Origin: Streptomyces xylophagus
Lineage (GTDB): Bacteria > Actinomycetota > Actinomycetes > Streptomycetales > Streptomycetaceae
Assembly (NCBI RefSeq): GCF_000716435.1
Contig: NZ_JNWO01000007.1
Coordinates: forward strand, 186,001 to 250,000
DNA length: 64,000 nucleotides
Direction: 5' to 3'
The notes beneath the pieces were generated by a model that was given only the letters and a program-made list of their open reading frames with translations, did no database searches and was not told where the DNA came from. Below are positions 32,630 through 42,096 of this stretch, piece by piece; within the stretch, counting starts at the first letter, position 1, and the number at the start of each line of letters is the position of its first letter. The position numbers were made by a program, and so were the translations under genes.

Positions 32630-34923
32630 AGCGATCCGTGGAAGGTACGGCTGATCACGTCGAGCTGCTGCTCACGGGTCAGGCGGACGAAGTTGACGGC
32701 GTAACCGGAGACGCGGATGGTCAAGTCCGGGTACTTGTCCGGGTGTTCCATGGCGTCCTGCAGCGTGGAGCGGTCAAGTACGTTCACGTTCATGTGGAAG
32801 CCGCCCGCCGCCATGTAGGCGTCGAGGATGCCGACCAAATGCCCGGCGCGTTCCTCGGGGCGGTGGCCGAGTCCCTCCGGGGTGATGTTCGTCGTCAGCG
32901 AGATGCCGTCACGGGCCTGTTCGTACGGCAGCTTGGCGACCGAGAGCATGGAGGCGGCGACCCCGTGCCGGTCGCGACCGTTCATCGGGTTGGCGCCCGG
33001 AGCGAAGGGCACTCCGGTGCGTCGGCCGTCGGGAGTGTTGCCGGTGTGCTTGCCGTAGACGACGTTCGAGGTGATCGTCAGCACCGACTGGGTGTGTTCG
33101 GCGTTCCGGTAGGTGGGGTACTGGCGCACCTTCGCCATGAAGGACTCGACGAGTCCTACGGCAATGCTGTCGGCGCGGTCGTCGTTGTTGCCGTAGGCGG
33201 GGAAGTCGCCCTCGGTGCGGAAGTCGACGGCGAGGCCGGTGGCGTCCCGGAACACCTTCACCCGTGCGTACTTGACGGCGGACAGGCTGTCCGAGGCGAC
33301 CGACAGACCGGCGATGCCGCAGGCCATGAACCGGTGCACCGGATAGTCGTGCAGCGCCATCTCGATGCGCTCGTAGGCGTACTTGTCGTGCATGTAGTGG
33401 ATGACGTTGAGCGCGTTGACGTACGTCCGGGCCAGCCAGTCAAGGACGCGGTCGTACGCCGCCGCCAACTCGTCGTAGTCCAGGTACTCCCCGGTGAGCG
33501 CGGGCATCTCGGGTGCGACCTGTTCGCCGGTCATCTCGTCCCGGCCGCCGTTGACCGCGTACAGCAGCGCCTTGGCGAGGTTGACGCGGGCGCCGAAGAA
33601 CTGCATCTGCCGGCCGACCTGCATCGCCGACACGCAGCAGGCGATCGCGGTGTCGTCGCCGGTGCGCGGGCGCATCAGGTCGTCGGACTCGTACTGGACG
33701 GCGCTGGTGTCGATGGAGACCTGAGTGCAGAACTCCTTGAAGGCGCAGGGCAGTTGGGGCGACCACAGGACCGTCAGGTTCGGCTCGGGCGCCGGGCCGA
33801 GGTTGTACAGCGTCTGCAGGAAGCGGAAGGAGGTGCGGGTGACCAGCGTGCGCCCGTCCTCACCCATGCCGCCGATGGACTCCGTCACCCAGGTCGGGTC
33901 GCCGGAGAACAGGGCGTCGTACTCGGGGGTGCGCAGGAACCGTACGATCCGCAGCTTGATCACGAAGTCGTCGATCAGCTCCTGGGCACGCGACTCGTCC
34001 AACACGCCTTCGTCCAGGTCCCGTTGGAGGTAGACGTCAAGGAAGGTGGAGGTGCGGCCGAGCGACATCGCGGCGCCGTTCTGCTCCTTAACGGCGGCGA
34101 GGTAGCCGAGGTAGAGCCACTGCACGGCCTCGTGGGCGGTGGCGGCGGGCCGGGAGACGTCGCAGCCGTAGGAGGTCGCCATCCGCGTCAGCTCGCCCAA
34201 CGCCCGTGTCTGCTCGGCGAGTTCCTCCCGGTCCCGGATGACCTCGGTGGAGGACGCACAGGCGTCGAGCAGGGCCCGCTCGGCCTTCTTGGCCTCGATC
34301 AGCCGGTCCGTGCCGTACAAGGCCACGCGCCGATAGTCGCCGATGATCCGGCCGCGGCCGTAGGCGTCGGGCAGACCGGTGATGATGCCCGCCTTGCGGG
34401 CCGCCCGCATTTCGGGGGTGTACGCGTCGAAGACACCGTCGTTGTGGGTCTTGCGGTAGGTGCCGAAGACGCGCGTGACGAAGGGGTCGGGTTCGTAGCC
34501 GTATGCCTTCAGGCTGTTCTCGACCATGCGCAGGCCGCCGTTCGGCATGATCGCGCGCTTCAGCGGGGCGTCGGTCTGTAGGCCGACGATCAACTCCCGT
34601 TCGCGGTCGATGTATCCGGGCGCGTGCGAGGTGATCGTGGAGGGGGTCTTGGTGTCGATGTCGAGGACGCCCCGGCTGCGCTCCTCCGGGAACAGGGCGC
34701 TGACCTTCTCCCACACGGCTCGCGTCCGATCGGTGGGACCGGTCAGGAAGGACGCGTCGCCCTCGTACGGCGTGTAGTTGGCCTGGATGAAGCCGCGCAC
34801 GTCGACGCTCCCCCAGCCTTCGGCCGGGGGGACCCCCATCTCGCTTCGCTCGCGCCACGGCGTGCCGGCGAAGCCGTGCCATGCCTCGGTTGCGCGCGTT
34901 CCCGTTGTCACTGTCGCTGTCAT
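32626..34923 (-). CDS. pflB: Pyruvate formate-lyase (formate C-acetyltransferase)
   Basis: A 765-residue glycyl-radical enzyme. The two adjacent catalytic cysteines, Cys429-Cys430 in Ile-Ala-Cys-Cys-Val-Ser, and the radical Gly740 in Arg-Val-Ser-Gly-Tyr-Ala-Val-Asn-Phe are intact, and the length equals that of E. coli PflB. It cleaves pyruvate and CoA to acetyl-CoA and formate without NADH production, under anoxia only. The ATG at 34923 is followed by a 40-residue lead typical of actinobacterial forms. Two regulon boxes lie 99-136 bp upstream, between this gene and carbamate kinase. Codons near 34808-34833 form a GC-rich hairpin inside the 5' coding part. Confidence 0.96.
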   Translation of the reverse strand: MTATVTTGTRATEAWHGFAGTPWRERSEMGVPPAEGWGSVDVRGFIQANYTPYEGDASFLTGPTDRTRAVWEKVSALFPEERSRGVLDIDTKTPSTITSHAPGYIDRERELIVGLQTDAPLKRAIMPNGGLRMVENSLKAYGYEPDPFVTRVFGTYRKTHNDGVFDAYTPEMRAARKAGIITGLPDAYGRGRIIGDYRRVALYGTDRLIEAKKAERALLDACASSTEVIRDREELAEQTRALGELTRMATSYGCDVSRPAATAHEAVQWLYLGYLAAVKEQNGAAMSLGRTSTFLDVYLQRDLDEGVLDESRAQELIDDFVIKLRIVRFLRTPEYDALFSGDPTWVTESIGGMGEDGRTLVTRTSFRFLQTLYNLGPAPEPNLTVLWSPQLPCAFKEFCTQVSIDTSAVQYESDDLMRPRTGDDTAIACCVSAMQVGRQMQFFGARVNLAKALLYAVNGGRDEMTGEQVAPEMPALTGEYLDYDELAAAYDRVLDWLARTYVNALNVIHYMHDKYAYERIEMALHDYPVHRFMACGIAGLSVASDSLSAVKYARVKVFRDATGLAVDFRTEGDFPAYGNNDDRADSIAVGLVESFMAKVRQYPTYRNAEHTQSVLTITSNVVYGKHTGNTPDGRRTGVPFAPGANPMNGRDRHGVAASMLSVAKLPYEQARDGISLTTNITPEGLGHRPEERAGHLVGILDAYMAAGGFHMNVNVLDRSTLQDAMEHPDKYPDLTIRVSGYAVNFVRLTREQQLDVISRTFHGSL

Positions 34924-35021
34924 CGCCGGTTCTCTCCCTTGCTCCGCACGGGGATGTCTCCCTGACTCCATGCTCCGTGCGACGTGCTGGTCGTCGGGAG
35001 GGCCGGGCAGGGGCGTGGACT

Positions 35022-35059
35022 CGGCCGTCCGGCCCCCTCCTGCCTGGGCCGGACGGCCC
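35022..35059. promoter_or_regulatory. Two island palindromes upstream of pflB
   Basis: CGGCCGTCCGGCCC (35022-35035) and GGGCCGGACGGCCC (35046-35059), centre to centre 24 bp, 99 and 123 bp upstream of ATG 34923. The second is a perfect palindrome except for its 2-bp centre. Paired sites suggest cooperative binding. Confidence 0.75.
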
Positions 35060-35074
35060 TCCGGTCGGCGACCG

Positions 35075-35998
35075 TCACCCGGCGGGCAGGTCCGGGCGGA
35101 CGAGCGTGCCGGACCTGCCGTGGACGATCTCGTACGCCGCGTCCAGGGCCCCTATCGCGGCCAGTCCCCCGGTGCGTTCGACGAACCGGGCGGCGGCCTC
35201 GGCCTTGGGACCCATCGAGCCCTCGGGAAAGCCACCCCGGCGCAGATCGGCGGGCGTGGCGCCGAGGACGGGCTGCTGGTCTGGGGTTCCGTAGTCGGTG
35301 TAGACGCAGGGCACGTCGGTGAGGATGAGCAGGAAGTCTGCCTTGAGGTGCTCGGCGAGCAGGGCTGCCGTGAGGTCCTTGTCGACGACGGCCTCCTCCC
35401 CGGTGAGCGCGCCGGTGTCGTGGTCGGCGGTGACGGGGACGCCTCCGCCGCCCGCGCAGATGACGAGCGTGCCGCCTGCCAGCAGGTCGTGGACGGTGTC
35501 GGTCTCCAGGACGCGTACGGGTGTCGGGGAGGGGACCACGCGGCGCCAGCCGGTGGTGTCGGCGGCGATGCGCCAGCCGCGTTTGCCGGCGAGCGCGGAC
35601 GCGATGTCGTGGGAGTACACCTGGCCGACGAACTTCGTGGGGTGCTCGAAGGCCGGGTCGTCGGCCCGGACGAGGGTGTGGGTGACCAGCGCGGCGATAC
35701 GGCGTCCGGGCAGGGCGTCGTACAGGGTGCGGACCAGCAGGGAACCGATCATGCCCTGGGTCTGGGCGCCGAGCAGGTCCAGCGGGTAGGGGGCGCTCAG
35801 GGCGGGATCGGCAGCGCTCTCGACGGCGAGCAGGCCGATCTGGGGGCCGTTGCCGTGGGTGACGACGATCTCGTGGTCGTGGGCCAGGGCGGCGATGGCG
35901 GTGGTCACCCGGTCGATGTTCGCTTCCTGGACGGCCGCGTCGGGGTGTTCGCCGCGGCGCAGCAGGGCGTTGCCGCCCAGGGCGATGACGATGCGCAT
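35075..35998 (-). CDS. arcC: Carbamate kinase
   Basis: A 307-residue amino-acid-kinase-fold protein of normal length: [10 protein letters not shown] (5-14), [10 protein letters not shown] (about 46-55), [10 protein letters not shown] (about 180-189) and Gly-Ser-Met-Gly-Pro-Lys. It makes ATP from carbamoyl phosphate and ADP, the last step of the arginine deiminase route. No arginine deiminase or ornithine carbamoyltransferase is nearby. With pflB it suggests substrate-level ATP formation at low oxygen. It is upstream of pflB on the same strand, but the two boxes between them imply a separate pflB promoter. Confidence 0.94.
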   Translation of the reverse strand: MRIVIALGGNALLRRGEHPDAAVQEANIDRVTTAIAALAHDHEIVVTHGNGPQIGLLAVESAADPALSAPYPLDLLGAQTQGMIGSLLVRTLYDALPGRRIAALVTHTLVRADDPAFEHPTKFVGQVYSHDIASALAGKRGWRIAADTTGWRRVVPSPTPVRVLETDTVHDLLAGGTLVICAGGGGVPVTADHDTGALTGEEAVVDKDLTAALLAEHLKADFLLILTDVPCVYTDYGTPDQQPVLGATPADLRRGGFPEGSMGPKAEAAARFVERTGGLAAIGALDAAYEIVHGRSGTLVRPDLPAG

Positions 35999-36336
35999 GG
36001 CTCGGTCCTCCAGAGGGGCGGGTACGGCCTTGATGGTGTGCGGCCGGTTCTCCGGCGGGTCGAGACGATCGACGCGGGTGAGGAGAACACCTTGTCGGTG
36101 ACTTCGGGTTCGGGCAGGACCGCGAGGCGGTGCGTGAACTCGACGTCGGGGTTTCCGGTAGCGACGGGCGCCTCACGTACTCATGGAACAGCCGAGGCGG
36201 TGGCGCCACAGCATGCCGGAAGTCCCCTGGTCAGAGCCGAGTGGCCCGGCCGGTGGACCGGGTGGCCCATGGTCGGCCGCCGGGCGTCGGGCACACGCTG
36301 GTCAGGACAGTTCCCCGTCTCGTCGGGAGGCACGCC
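35999..36336. other. Divergent intergenic region, no gene seen
   Basis: Separates arcC (minus) from the cyclic-nucleotide-binding gene (plus). I find no coding frame of protein character and no clear copy of the island palindrome. It must hold both promoters. GGGAGG at about 36325 is the ribosome site of the plus-strand gene. Confidence 0.5.
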
Positions 36337-36801
36337 ATGATCACCACCCCCACGACCAGCATGCCGCGCGCGCTGCCGGCCGAGCACCGGCAGCGGCTCA
36401 TGGGCTTCGCCCACGAGGTCTCCTTCCCGCAAGGGACGCGCCTGTTCGAGGAGGGCAGCCGGGCCGACCGGTTCTGGATCATCCGCACGGGCACGGTCCA
36501 GCTCGACATGCATGTGCCGGGCCGCCGTGCGGCCGTCATCGAGACCCTCCGGCACAACGAACTCGTCGGCTGGTCCTGGCTGTTCACCCCGCACTCCTGG
36601 CACCTGGGCGCCGAGGCGACGACCCCGGTGCGGGCTTACGAGTTCGACGCCACGGCCGTCCGCCTGATGTGCCGGGAAGACCCGGCCATCGGCAGCACCG
36701 TCGCCCAATGGGTCGGTGACGTACTCGCCCACCGCCTCCGCTCCGCCCGGACCCGGCTGCTGGACCTCTACGCCCCGTACGGCGCCGGCAGCCGGGTCTG
36801 A
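36337..36801 (+). CDS. Cyclic-nucleotide-binding-domain protein without HTH
   Basis: A 154-residue protein made of one CRP-type cyclic-nucleotide-binding fold: Phe-Pro-Gln-Gly-Thr-Arg-Leu-Phe-Glu-Glu-Gly (about 30-40), Phe-Trp-Ile-Ile-Arg-Thr-Gly-Thr-Val-Gln-Leu-Asp, then Asn-Glu-Leu-Val-Gly-Trp-Ser-Trp-Leu-Phe near 75-84. The phosphate-binding cassette of true cAMP receptors is not convincing, and the C-terminal DNA-binding domain of CRP is absent. It may sense a ligand or act as a partner protein. It ends 167 bp before the response regulator gene. A fragment of a paralogue lies at 42838-42985. Confidence 0.85.
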   Translation: MITTPTTSMPRALPAEHRQRLMGFAHEVSFPQGTRLFEEGSRADRFWIIRTGTVQLDMHVPGRRAAVIETLRHNELVGWSWLFTPHSWHLGAEATTPVRAYEFDATAVRLMCREDPAIGSTVAQWVGDVLAHRLRSARTRLLDLYAPYGAGSRV

Positions 36802-36871
36802 GCGAGCCCGCCGGGGGGGGCGCCGGGCCCCTGTCCGTTGGGCCGGCCAGGGTCTATCCCGAAGCCGACTG

Positions 36872-36885
36872 GGGCCGGTCGGCCC
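36872..36885. promoter_or_regulatory. Island palindrome upstream of the first DevR-like regulator
   Basis: GGGCCGGTCGGCCC, perfect arms, 83 bp before ATG 36968. Autoregulation through this site is likely if the regulator binds the palindrome. Confidence 0.75.
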
Positions 36886-36967
36886 TAGTGCATCCGCGCC
36901 CGGCGAGCAATGATCGTCCTCACGGGCAGCTCGCAGACCGTCCGCCACCGGGGAACAGGGTGTTGTC

Positions 36968-37669
36968 ATGACCGAGACAGGTACCGTCACGGAGCAGAAC
37001 CCGATCCGTGTCTTCCTGCTGGACGACCACGAGGTCGTACGACGCGGCATCACCGACCTCCTGGACTCCGAACCGGACATCTCGGTCGTCGGTGACGCGG
37101 ACACCGCCGAGCGCGCCCTCGTCCGCTGCATGGCGCTGCGCCCGCACGTCGCCGTGCTCGACATACGTCTCCCGGACGGCGACGGCATCACGGTCTGCCG
37201 GGAACTGCGCAGCCAGATGCCGGAGTTGGCCTGTCTGATGCTGACGTCGTTCGACGACGAGGACGCCCTCCTCGACGCCATCATGGCCGGGGCCTCCGGC
37301 TACGTCCTCAAGCAGATCAAGGGCTCCGACCTGGTCTCGGCGGTACGGACGGTCGCCTCGGGCCAGTCGATGCTGGACCCCGCGACCACGGCCCGCCTGA
37401 TGCGCTCGCTGCGCGCCGAACCCGCCGAGACGCCCGCCCTCACCCCCGAACTGGCGAGCCTGTCGCCCCGCGAGCGGGACATCCTCACCCTGATCGGGGA
37501 CGGGCTGACCAACCGCGAGATCGGCAAGAAGCTCTACCTGTCGGAGAAGACCGTCAAGAACCACATCTCCAGGCTGCTGGCCAAACTCGGTGTCCATCGC
37601 CGTGTCCAGGCAGCGGTCCTGGCCTCCCAGCTGGAGCAGCCGCACGCCGGCGACCGCCCCGCGAAGTGA
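36968..37669 (+). CDS. NarL/FixJ response regulator, DevR/OsdR type
   Basis: A 233-residue two-domain regulator. The receiver (12-130) has Asp19-Asp20, phospho-acceptor Asp65 in Val-Leu-Asp-Ile-Arg-Leu-Pro-Asp-Gly, Thr95-Ser96 and Lys115. The LuxR-type HTH (about 160-222) contains Leu-Ser-Pro-Arg-Glu-Arg-Asp-Ile-Leu, Asn-Arg-Glu-Ile-Gly and the recognition helix Ser-Glu-Lys-Thr-Val-Lys-Asn-His-Ile-Ser-Arg-Leu. Relatives are M. tuberculosis DevR/DosR and S. coelicolor OsdR (SCO0204), which switch on hypoxia and dormancy genes. The box at 36872 is upstream; the likely sensor kinase is at 40360. It is the best candidate for controlling the island palindrome (inference). Confidence 0.93.
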   Translation: MTETGTVTEQNPIRVFLLDDHEVVRRGITDLLDSEPDISVVGDADTAERALVRCMALRPHVAVLDIRLPDGDGITVCRELRSQMPELACLMLTSFDDEDALLDAIMAGASGYVLKQIKGSDLVSAVRTVASGQSMLDPATTARLMRSLRAEPAETPALTPELASLSPRERDILTLIGDGLTNREIGKKLYLSEKTVKNHISRLLAKLGVHRRVQAAVLASQLEQPHAGDRPAK

Positions 37670-37698
37670 GCTCCGACCGAGCCGACCAGGACCCATCC

Positions 37699-37712
37699 GG
37701 GCCGGTCGGCCC
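37699..37712. promoter_or_regulatory. Island palindrome upstream of the nitroreductase gene
   Basis: GGGCCGGTCGGCCC, identical to the sites at 26668 and 36872, 91 bp before ATG 37803. Confidence 0.75.
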
Positions 37713-37802
37713 CTGCCCCTCCCCCGATGTCCGACGCCACGCCGGTCCGGTCACCGAAAAGCCCGACTGCCTCCCTTGGCGCAGGGCGGCCAGGAGACCC
37801 CT

Positions 37803-38783
37803 ATGCGTACCGCAGCCCTCGACGGGACGACTCTGGAGAGGCTGCTCTCCGCGGCCGTAGCCGCCCCGTCGATCCACAACACCCAGCCCTGGCGCTTCCG
37901 CCTGGACTCGGAGACCCTCACGTTGGAGATCCGCGCGGCCACGCACCGCGGCCTGCGCCACACCGACCCGACCGGCCGCGCCCTGCACCTCTCCGTCGGC
38001 TGCGCCGTACTCAACCTCCGAGTCGCGGTCGAGCACTTCGGCTGGGAACCGGTGCCCCGGCTGCTCCCACGCCCCGACGAGCCGGACCTGCTCGCCACCG
38101 TTCGCCTCGGGGGCACCGCCAGGGCGTCCTCCCGCACTTCTCTGTACGACGCCGTGTGGCGCCGGCACAGCAGCCGATTCCCCTTCTCGGAACGACCGTT
38201 GCCCACCGCCCTGCTCACCGAACTGGCCGAAGCGGCACACGCGGAAGGGGCCCGACTGCGCCATCTCCCGCAAGGTCAGACCGACCGTGTGCTGCGGCTC
38301 ACCGGGAACGCGGAGCACCGCAACGCCGGCGATCCGGACCGAGCTGCGGAGAGCCGCCACTGGATGGTCAAGACGGGCGACTCCGCCCTGGGTATGCCAC
38401 CCGAGGTTCTCGGCCCCCAGGACTTCCGGGACCGCATCCCGATGCGGGACTTCGACGCCCACCGCCATGGGGAGACGCTCACCGCCCGCCCCTTCGAACG
38501 GCGGTCCTCGATCGCCGTGCTGTCCACCACTCACGACCGCCGGACCGACTGGCTCCGCGCGGGCCAAGCCCTCGAACGAGTCCTGCTGATCGCGACCACC
38601 CACGGTGTCAGAGCATCACTCCTGCACCAGGCACTGGAATGGCCCGACCTGCGCGAACAACTCATGACACCGGCGGACGCCCGCCTCTCACACGCGCAGA
38701 TGGTGATCCGTCTCGGGTACGGCCCCGAGGAGCCGGCCTCGCCGCGCAGTACCAAGGCCCAGTTGTCGCCGGGAAACGCTTGA
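37803..38783 (+). CDS. Acg-like nitroreductase-family protein
   Basis: A 326-residue protein of the Acg (Rv2032) branch of the nitroreductase fold, two degenerate nitroreductase domains in one chain. Ala-Ala-Val-Ala-Ala-Pro-Ser-Ile-His-Asn-Thr-Gln-Pro-Trp-Arg-Phe (17-32) is the FMN-site motif; Arg-Arg-His-Ser-Ser-Arg is near 119-124. Acg proteins bind FMN, and are thought to sequester it rather than reduce nitro compounds; in mycobacteria they belong to the DosR regulon. AGGAGA precedes the ATG at 37803, and a perfect regulon box lies 91 bp upstream. Confidence 0.88.
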   Translation: MRTAALDGTTLERLLSAAVAAPSIHNTQPWRFRLDSETLTLEIRAATHRGLRHTDPTGRALHLSVGCAVLNLRVAVEHFGWEPVPRLLPRPDEPDLLATVRLGGTARASSRTSLYDAVWRRHSSRFPFSERPLPTALLTELAEAAHAEGARLRHLPQGQTDRVLRLTGNAEHRNAGDPDRAAESRHWMVKTGDSALGMPPEVLGPQDFRDRIPMRDFDAHRHGETLTARPFERRSSIAVLSTTHDRRTDWLRAGQALERVLLIATTHGVRASLLHQALEWPDLREQLMTPADARLSHAQMVIRLGYGPEEPASPRSTKAQLSPGNA

Positions 38784-39160
38784 CGAGCCTTCGGGAAGTC
38801 CCCAGACAGGAGAAAAGGCCCCGCTCAAGCCATGAGATCAGGTCATCGCCCCGACAACAGGTTGGCCAGAGGCGGGCTGTTCCAGACCGGTTCGCACGGG
38901 AGCGGCGCCCTTCTCAAGGCCGCGCACCCAACAGGCGCGTCGACGACGGTGGATGAAACACCCACCAGGGGCCGGGGCGACGACTTCACGCTACGCCCCA
39001 TGGCCCCGGCGGGAGGCGGACGATGCGCGCGGGCGCAGCTCAGCGGCTTGGGCGAAGTTCCTTGCGGATGCCCGGAGCCGGTCTCGTTGCCGGGTCATGG
39101 CCCGGCCGACGCATCTCCGAGGGAGTCCCTCGGCAAGGTTCACGCCGGGGGGGTGCTGCT
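38784..39160. other. Intergenic region, no gene seen
   Basis: No frame of protein character. I see no box; the nitroreductase transcript probably ends here but no strong hairpin is obvious. Confidence 0.4.
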
Positions 39161-39361
39161 GTGAGCCTTGCCGGGGTCGACTGTTCCCCCACATCGGGCA
39201 CCACTCAAGCGGCAGCACGTGTCCTGGCCGGCTTCGGGCTCGCTCTCACCGCCATCCGGGCATACGTGGGACACCGATATCACCGCTACAACCGGGCCAT
39301 CGCCTGCGCACTTCCGATTCTCGCCGCCGTCATGTGGATCGTTCTGCTCATCGTCACGTAG
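39161..39361 (+). CDS. Small hypothetical membrane protein
   Basis: A 66-residue product if started at GTG 39161. Residues ~20-35 (Val-Leu-Ala-Gly-Phe-Gly-Leu-Ala-Leu-Thr-Ala-Ile-Arg) and ~48-65 (Ile-Ala-Cys-Ala-Leu-Pro-Ile-Leu-Ala-Ala-Val-Met-Trp-Ile-Val-Leu) are hydrophobic, joined by a basic loop Arg-Tyr-His-Arg-Tyr-Asn-Arg. The frame is open 138 bp further upstream, but that part is arginine-rich and not protein-like. No family recognised. It lies in the dormancy block between the nitroreductase and the sensor kinase, on the same strand. Confidence 0.45.
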   Translation: MSLAGVDCSPTSGTTQAAARVLAGFGLALTAIRAYVGHRYHRYNRAIACALPILAAVMWIVLLIVT

Positions 39362-39677
39362 TCGGCGCTACTGAGCGGCTCGGGTGAAGCTCGTTCCTGA
39401 CTGTCGGATCCCTGTCCCCGACCCGGTCCGATCCCGGCGTCCCCGCGCGCCTGTCCCTGTCCAGGACCGAATCCGGGGACTAGTGTGAATGGTGCCGCCC
39501 TGGCCCCCGGCCGCGCCGCTTCCACCGCGATGTCGCACCGGGGCACTCCACTCACCCATCGCAGGGCCGGTGTTTGATTCCCTGCACACGGTGCTCCTGG
39601 GCAACCCGATGCGTCCAGCGAGGCATCTCCCTCTGCCCCGCCCTCCTCGACAGGCCATCGAAGCCCAGGCGGTGCTC

Positions 39678-39983
39678 ATGTACGTACTGCTCCTCCCGGC
39701 GGTGCTCCCGCTCGCCCTGCTCGGCACGATGATCGCGCTGTCCTGGTGGGAAGACTGCCTCCCACCTCAGCAGACCGAAGGGCTCCCTGCGGCGTCGGTG
39801 GTCGTGTCCCTTCGCCCCTCTGCGCTTGCCGAGATGTCAGCCGTTGACCACCGCCCGCTCATCGGGGGCGTAGAAGCGCACTGGCCGGTAAGACGCTCCA
39901 CTGCGAGGTCCACGCGCCGACGTGCCCTGCTGCGGACGACAGTCAAGGCGCAGAACGGGACCACACAGCTCATACGCCGCTGA
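39678..39983 (+). CDS. Small hypothetical membrane protein
   Basis: Starting at ATG 39678, residues 1-20 (Met-Tyr-Val-Leu-Leu-Leu-Pro-Ala-Val-Leu-Pro-Leu-Ala-Leu-Leu-Gly) form a membrane segment followed by Ser-Trp-Trp-Glu-Asp, a pattern of short single-pass proteins that often accompany USP clusters in Streptomyces. The C-terminal ~60 residues become arginine-rich, so the gene may be frameshifted after about residue 40 and the native protein shorter. No clear ribosome site. Function unknown. Confidence 0.45.
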   Translation: MYVLLLPAVLPLALLGTMIALSWWEDCLPPQQTEGLPAASVVVSLRPSALAEMSAVDHRPLIGGVEAHWPVRRSTARSTRRRALLRTTVKAQNGTTQLIRR

Positions 39984-40026
39984 AGTGTGCGCCTGCTTCA
40001 GGACTCGGCTCAAACGGGCGTGCCCG

Positions 40027-40054
40027 CGCACCCCGTCGCACCCGTCGCACCCGT
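40027..40054. repeat. Short tandem repeat ahead of the DUF2180 gene
   Basis: Three consecutive copies of a CGCACCCGT-type 9-mer (the first, CGCACCCCGT, has an extra C) lie 27 bp before ATG 40081. Probably slippage; the ribosome site GGAGAGGAG follows it. Confidence 0.5.
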
Positions 40055-40080
40055 CGACCCCTCGGAGAGGAGAACGAAGC

Positions 40081-40287
40081 ATGAACTGCTACCAGTGTCA
40101 CCAGTCCGGGACGACCACCGCTGCCGTCGCCGTCTGCCGGAACTGCGGAGCCGCCCTCTGCCCCGATCACATCAAGGTCAACCCACAGCATCTGGAGCGA
40201 GCAGAAGGCATGGGTGTGACCACCCTCAAGGAACCCGCTCGCCGCATCACGTGCCTCACCTGTCATGACGCGGAGCACCAGTTCTGA
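40081..40287 (+). CDS. DUF2180-type zinc-ribbon protein
   Basis: A 68-residue protein with three Cys pairs: Cys-Tyr-Gln-Cys (3-6), Cys-Arg-Asn-Cys (19-22) with Cys27-Pro-Asp-His, and Cys-Leu-Thr-Cys-His (58-62), giving two zinc sites. This is the DUF2180 pattern; function is unknown, probably protein- or nucleic-acid-binding. GGAGAGGAG precedes the ATG. It is 72 bp upstream of the sensor histidine kinase on the same strand and likely co-transcribed with it. Confidence 0.85.
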   Translation: MNCYQCHQSGTTTAAVAVCRNCGAALCPDHIKVNPQHLERAEGMGVTTLKEPARRITCLTCHDAEHQF

Positions 40288-40359
40288 CCTGGCCGCGCCA
40301 CCCACCGGGCACCGGCAACGGCAGGCAGCCCGGGACGACCGAGTGACCGGAGGCAGCAA

Positions 40360-42081
40360 GTGAACGTCGAGGAACACGCACGGTCCGAGATGGTGCCGCA
40401 ACTACGTCTGGACGAGCTGCTCGAACAACTCCAGGCCCAGATCCGCGTGGTCCGCAGCACCCGAGGGCGCCTCCACGGACTGCTCCAGGCGATCCTGTCG
40501 GTGGGCCGCGAGCTCGATCTCTCCCAGGTGCTGCGCCACATCACCGAGGCCGCGGTGGTTCTGGTCGATGCCGAATACGGCGCACTTGGTGTCATAGGTC
40601 CCGATCAGCGCCTCACCCAGTTCATCACGGTCGGGGTCAGCGAGGCCGAGCAGGCACGGATCGGGGCTCTGCCCGCCGGACACGGGGTACTCGGCGAGCT
40701 GATCAGCCATCCGGAACCGCTGCGGCTGACAGAGCTGTCGGAACACCCGGCCTCGCACGGCTTCCCCCCGCACCACCCGGCGATGCACTCCTTCCTGGGT
40801 GTGCCCGTCAGTGTCCGGGGAGAAGTGTTCGGCAACCTCTATCTCACCGAGAAGCGCGGTGGTGCTCAGTTCGACAGCGAGGACGAAGCCGTCCTGTCGA
40901 CCCTGGCCGTGGCCGCAGGGGTGGCGATCGACAACGCCCGCCTGTACGCGGAGGCACAGGTCAGAGAACGCTGGATGGCGGCCGGCGCCGAGCTCACCCG
41001 CGGTCTGCTCTCCGGAACCCCGGAGACGAAGGTGCTGGAGCTGATGCTGAACCGGGCGCAGGACATCACCTCGGCCGATCTCGGCGTGGTCGACCTGGTC
41101 ACCGTCGGAACGCGGGAACTGCGCGGGGTACTCGCGCTCGGGGAAGGTGCCGAGCTCCATCGTGATGTGAGACTGCCGCGCGAGGGGACTCTGAGCGGGG
41201 CGGCCCTGGCCGCAGAGCAATTGATCGTCACCTCGGATGTGGGAAACGACCCGCGGATCACCTACTGCCCCGAACGCTGGACAGGGCTGGGGCCCGCAGT
41301 CGCGGTTCCCATGAGTACCAGTGACGGAGATCGCGGGGTCCTCGTACTCGCGCGCACCGCCGGATGCGCGCCCTTCACCCAGGCGGAGATCGCGCCGCTG
41401 CCCGGCTTCGCCGGCCAGGCCGCCCTCGCGCTGGAACTCGCCGACCGGCGCAGGGCCGCCGAGCAGGTGAGCCTGCTGGAGGACCGCGACCGCATTGCCC
41501 GCGACCTCCACGACCTGGCCATCCAAAGGCTGTTCGCCACGGGAATGACACTGCAGAGCGCGAATCGCTTCGTCGAGCACCCTGAAGCGACCGAGCGAAT
41601 CGGCCGGGCGGTCGACGACCTCGACACCACCATCAAAATCATCCGGTCCACGATCTTCGGTCTGCGGGCCCACGACAGCACCGCGACCGGCCACGGCCTG
41701 CGGGCCCGTGCTTCCAAGACCGCCGAGGAAGCCGTTCCCGCGCTGGGGTTCACTCCCTCCCTGCTCATGGAGGGCCTGCTCGACACCGATGTCCCGCACA
41801 CCATGGCGGACGAAGTCGTTGCGGTACTGAGCGAAGCACTGTCGAACATCGCCCGGCACGCACACGCCTCGTCCGCGGAGATCGCGCTGGTCGTCCGCAA
41901 AGAGCGGCTCACGCTGACCGTCACCGACGACGGCGTCGGAATCGGCGAAGGCGGACACCGCAGCGGGCTGCGCAATCTCAGCGAGCGAGCGCGGAACCTG
42001 GGGGGTGAACTCACCCTGGCCGCACCGCCCGAGAGCGGCACCCTTCTGTGCTGGGGCGTACCGCTACCTGATCGGCGCTAA
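40360..42081 (+). CDS. GAF-GAF sensor histidine kinase, DevS/DosT/OsdK type
   Basis: A 573-residue soluble kinase: GAF-A (about 48-195), GAF-B (about 215-360), HisKA_3 dimerisation with phospho-acceptor His384 in Arg-Asp-Leu-His-Asp-Leu, and an HATPase domain (about 465-570) with Asn in Glu-Ala-Leu-Ser-Asn-Ile-Ala-Arg-His and Asp-Asp-Gly-Val-Gly-Ile-Gly. GAF-A contains Gly-Phe-Pro-Pro-His-His-Pro-Ala-Met-His-Ser-Phe-Leu-Gly-Val-Pro-Val (134-150), which aligns with the heme-ligand region of mycobacterial DevS/DosT; His139 is the expected proximal ligand. It probably senses O2, NO or redox state and phosphorylates one or both DevR-like regulators. It is convergent with the second regulator, 15 bp apart. 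Start is GTG. Confidence 0.92.
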   Translation: MNVEEHARSEMVPQLRLDELLEQLQAQIRVVRSTRGRLHGLLQAILSVGRELDLSQVLRHITEAAVVLVDAEYGALGVIGPDQRLTQFITVGVSEAEQARIGALPAGHGVLGELISHPEPLRLTELSEHPASHGFPPHHPAMHSFLGVPVSVRGEVFGNLYLTEKRGGAQFDSEDEAVLSTLAVAAGVAIDNARLYAEAQVRERWMAAGAELTRGLLSGTPETKVLELMLNRAQDITSADLGVVDLVTVGTRELRGVLALGEGAELHRDVRLPREGTLSGAALAAEQLIVTSDVGNDPRITYCPERWTGLGPAVAVPMSTSDGDRGVLVLARTAGCAPFTQAEIAPLPGFAGQAALALELADRRRAAEQVSLLEDRDRIARDLHDLAIQRLFATGMTLQSANRFVEHPEATERIGRAVDDLDTTIKIIRSTIFGLRAHDSTATGHGLRARASKTAEEAVPALGFTPSLLMEGLLDTDVPHTMADEVVAVLSEALSNIARHAHASSAEIALVVRKERLTLTVTDDGVGIGEGGHRSGLRNLSERARNLGGELTLAAPPESGTLLCWGVPLPDRR

Positions 42082-42096
42082 CGCGGTTCTGCGGGA

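Noticed and set aside
34808..34833. GC-rich hairpin near the pflB start as a terminator or attenuator
   Set aside because: It lies inside well-conserved coding sequence and has no leader context; probably a by-product of codon choice.
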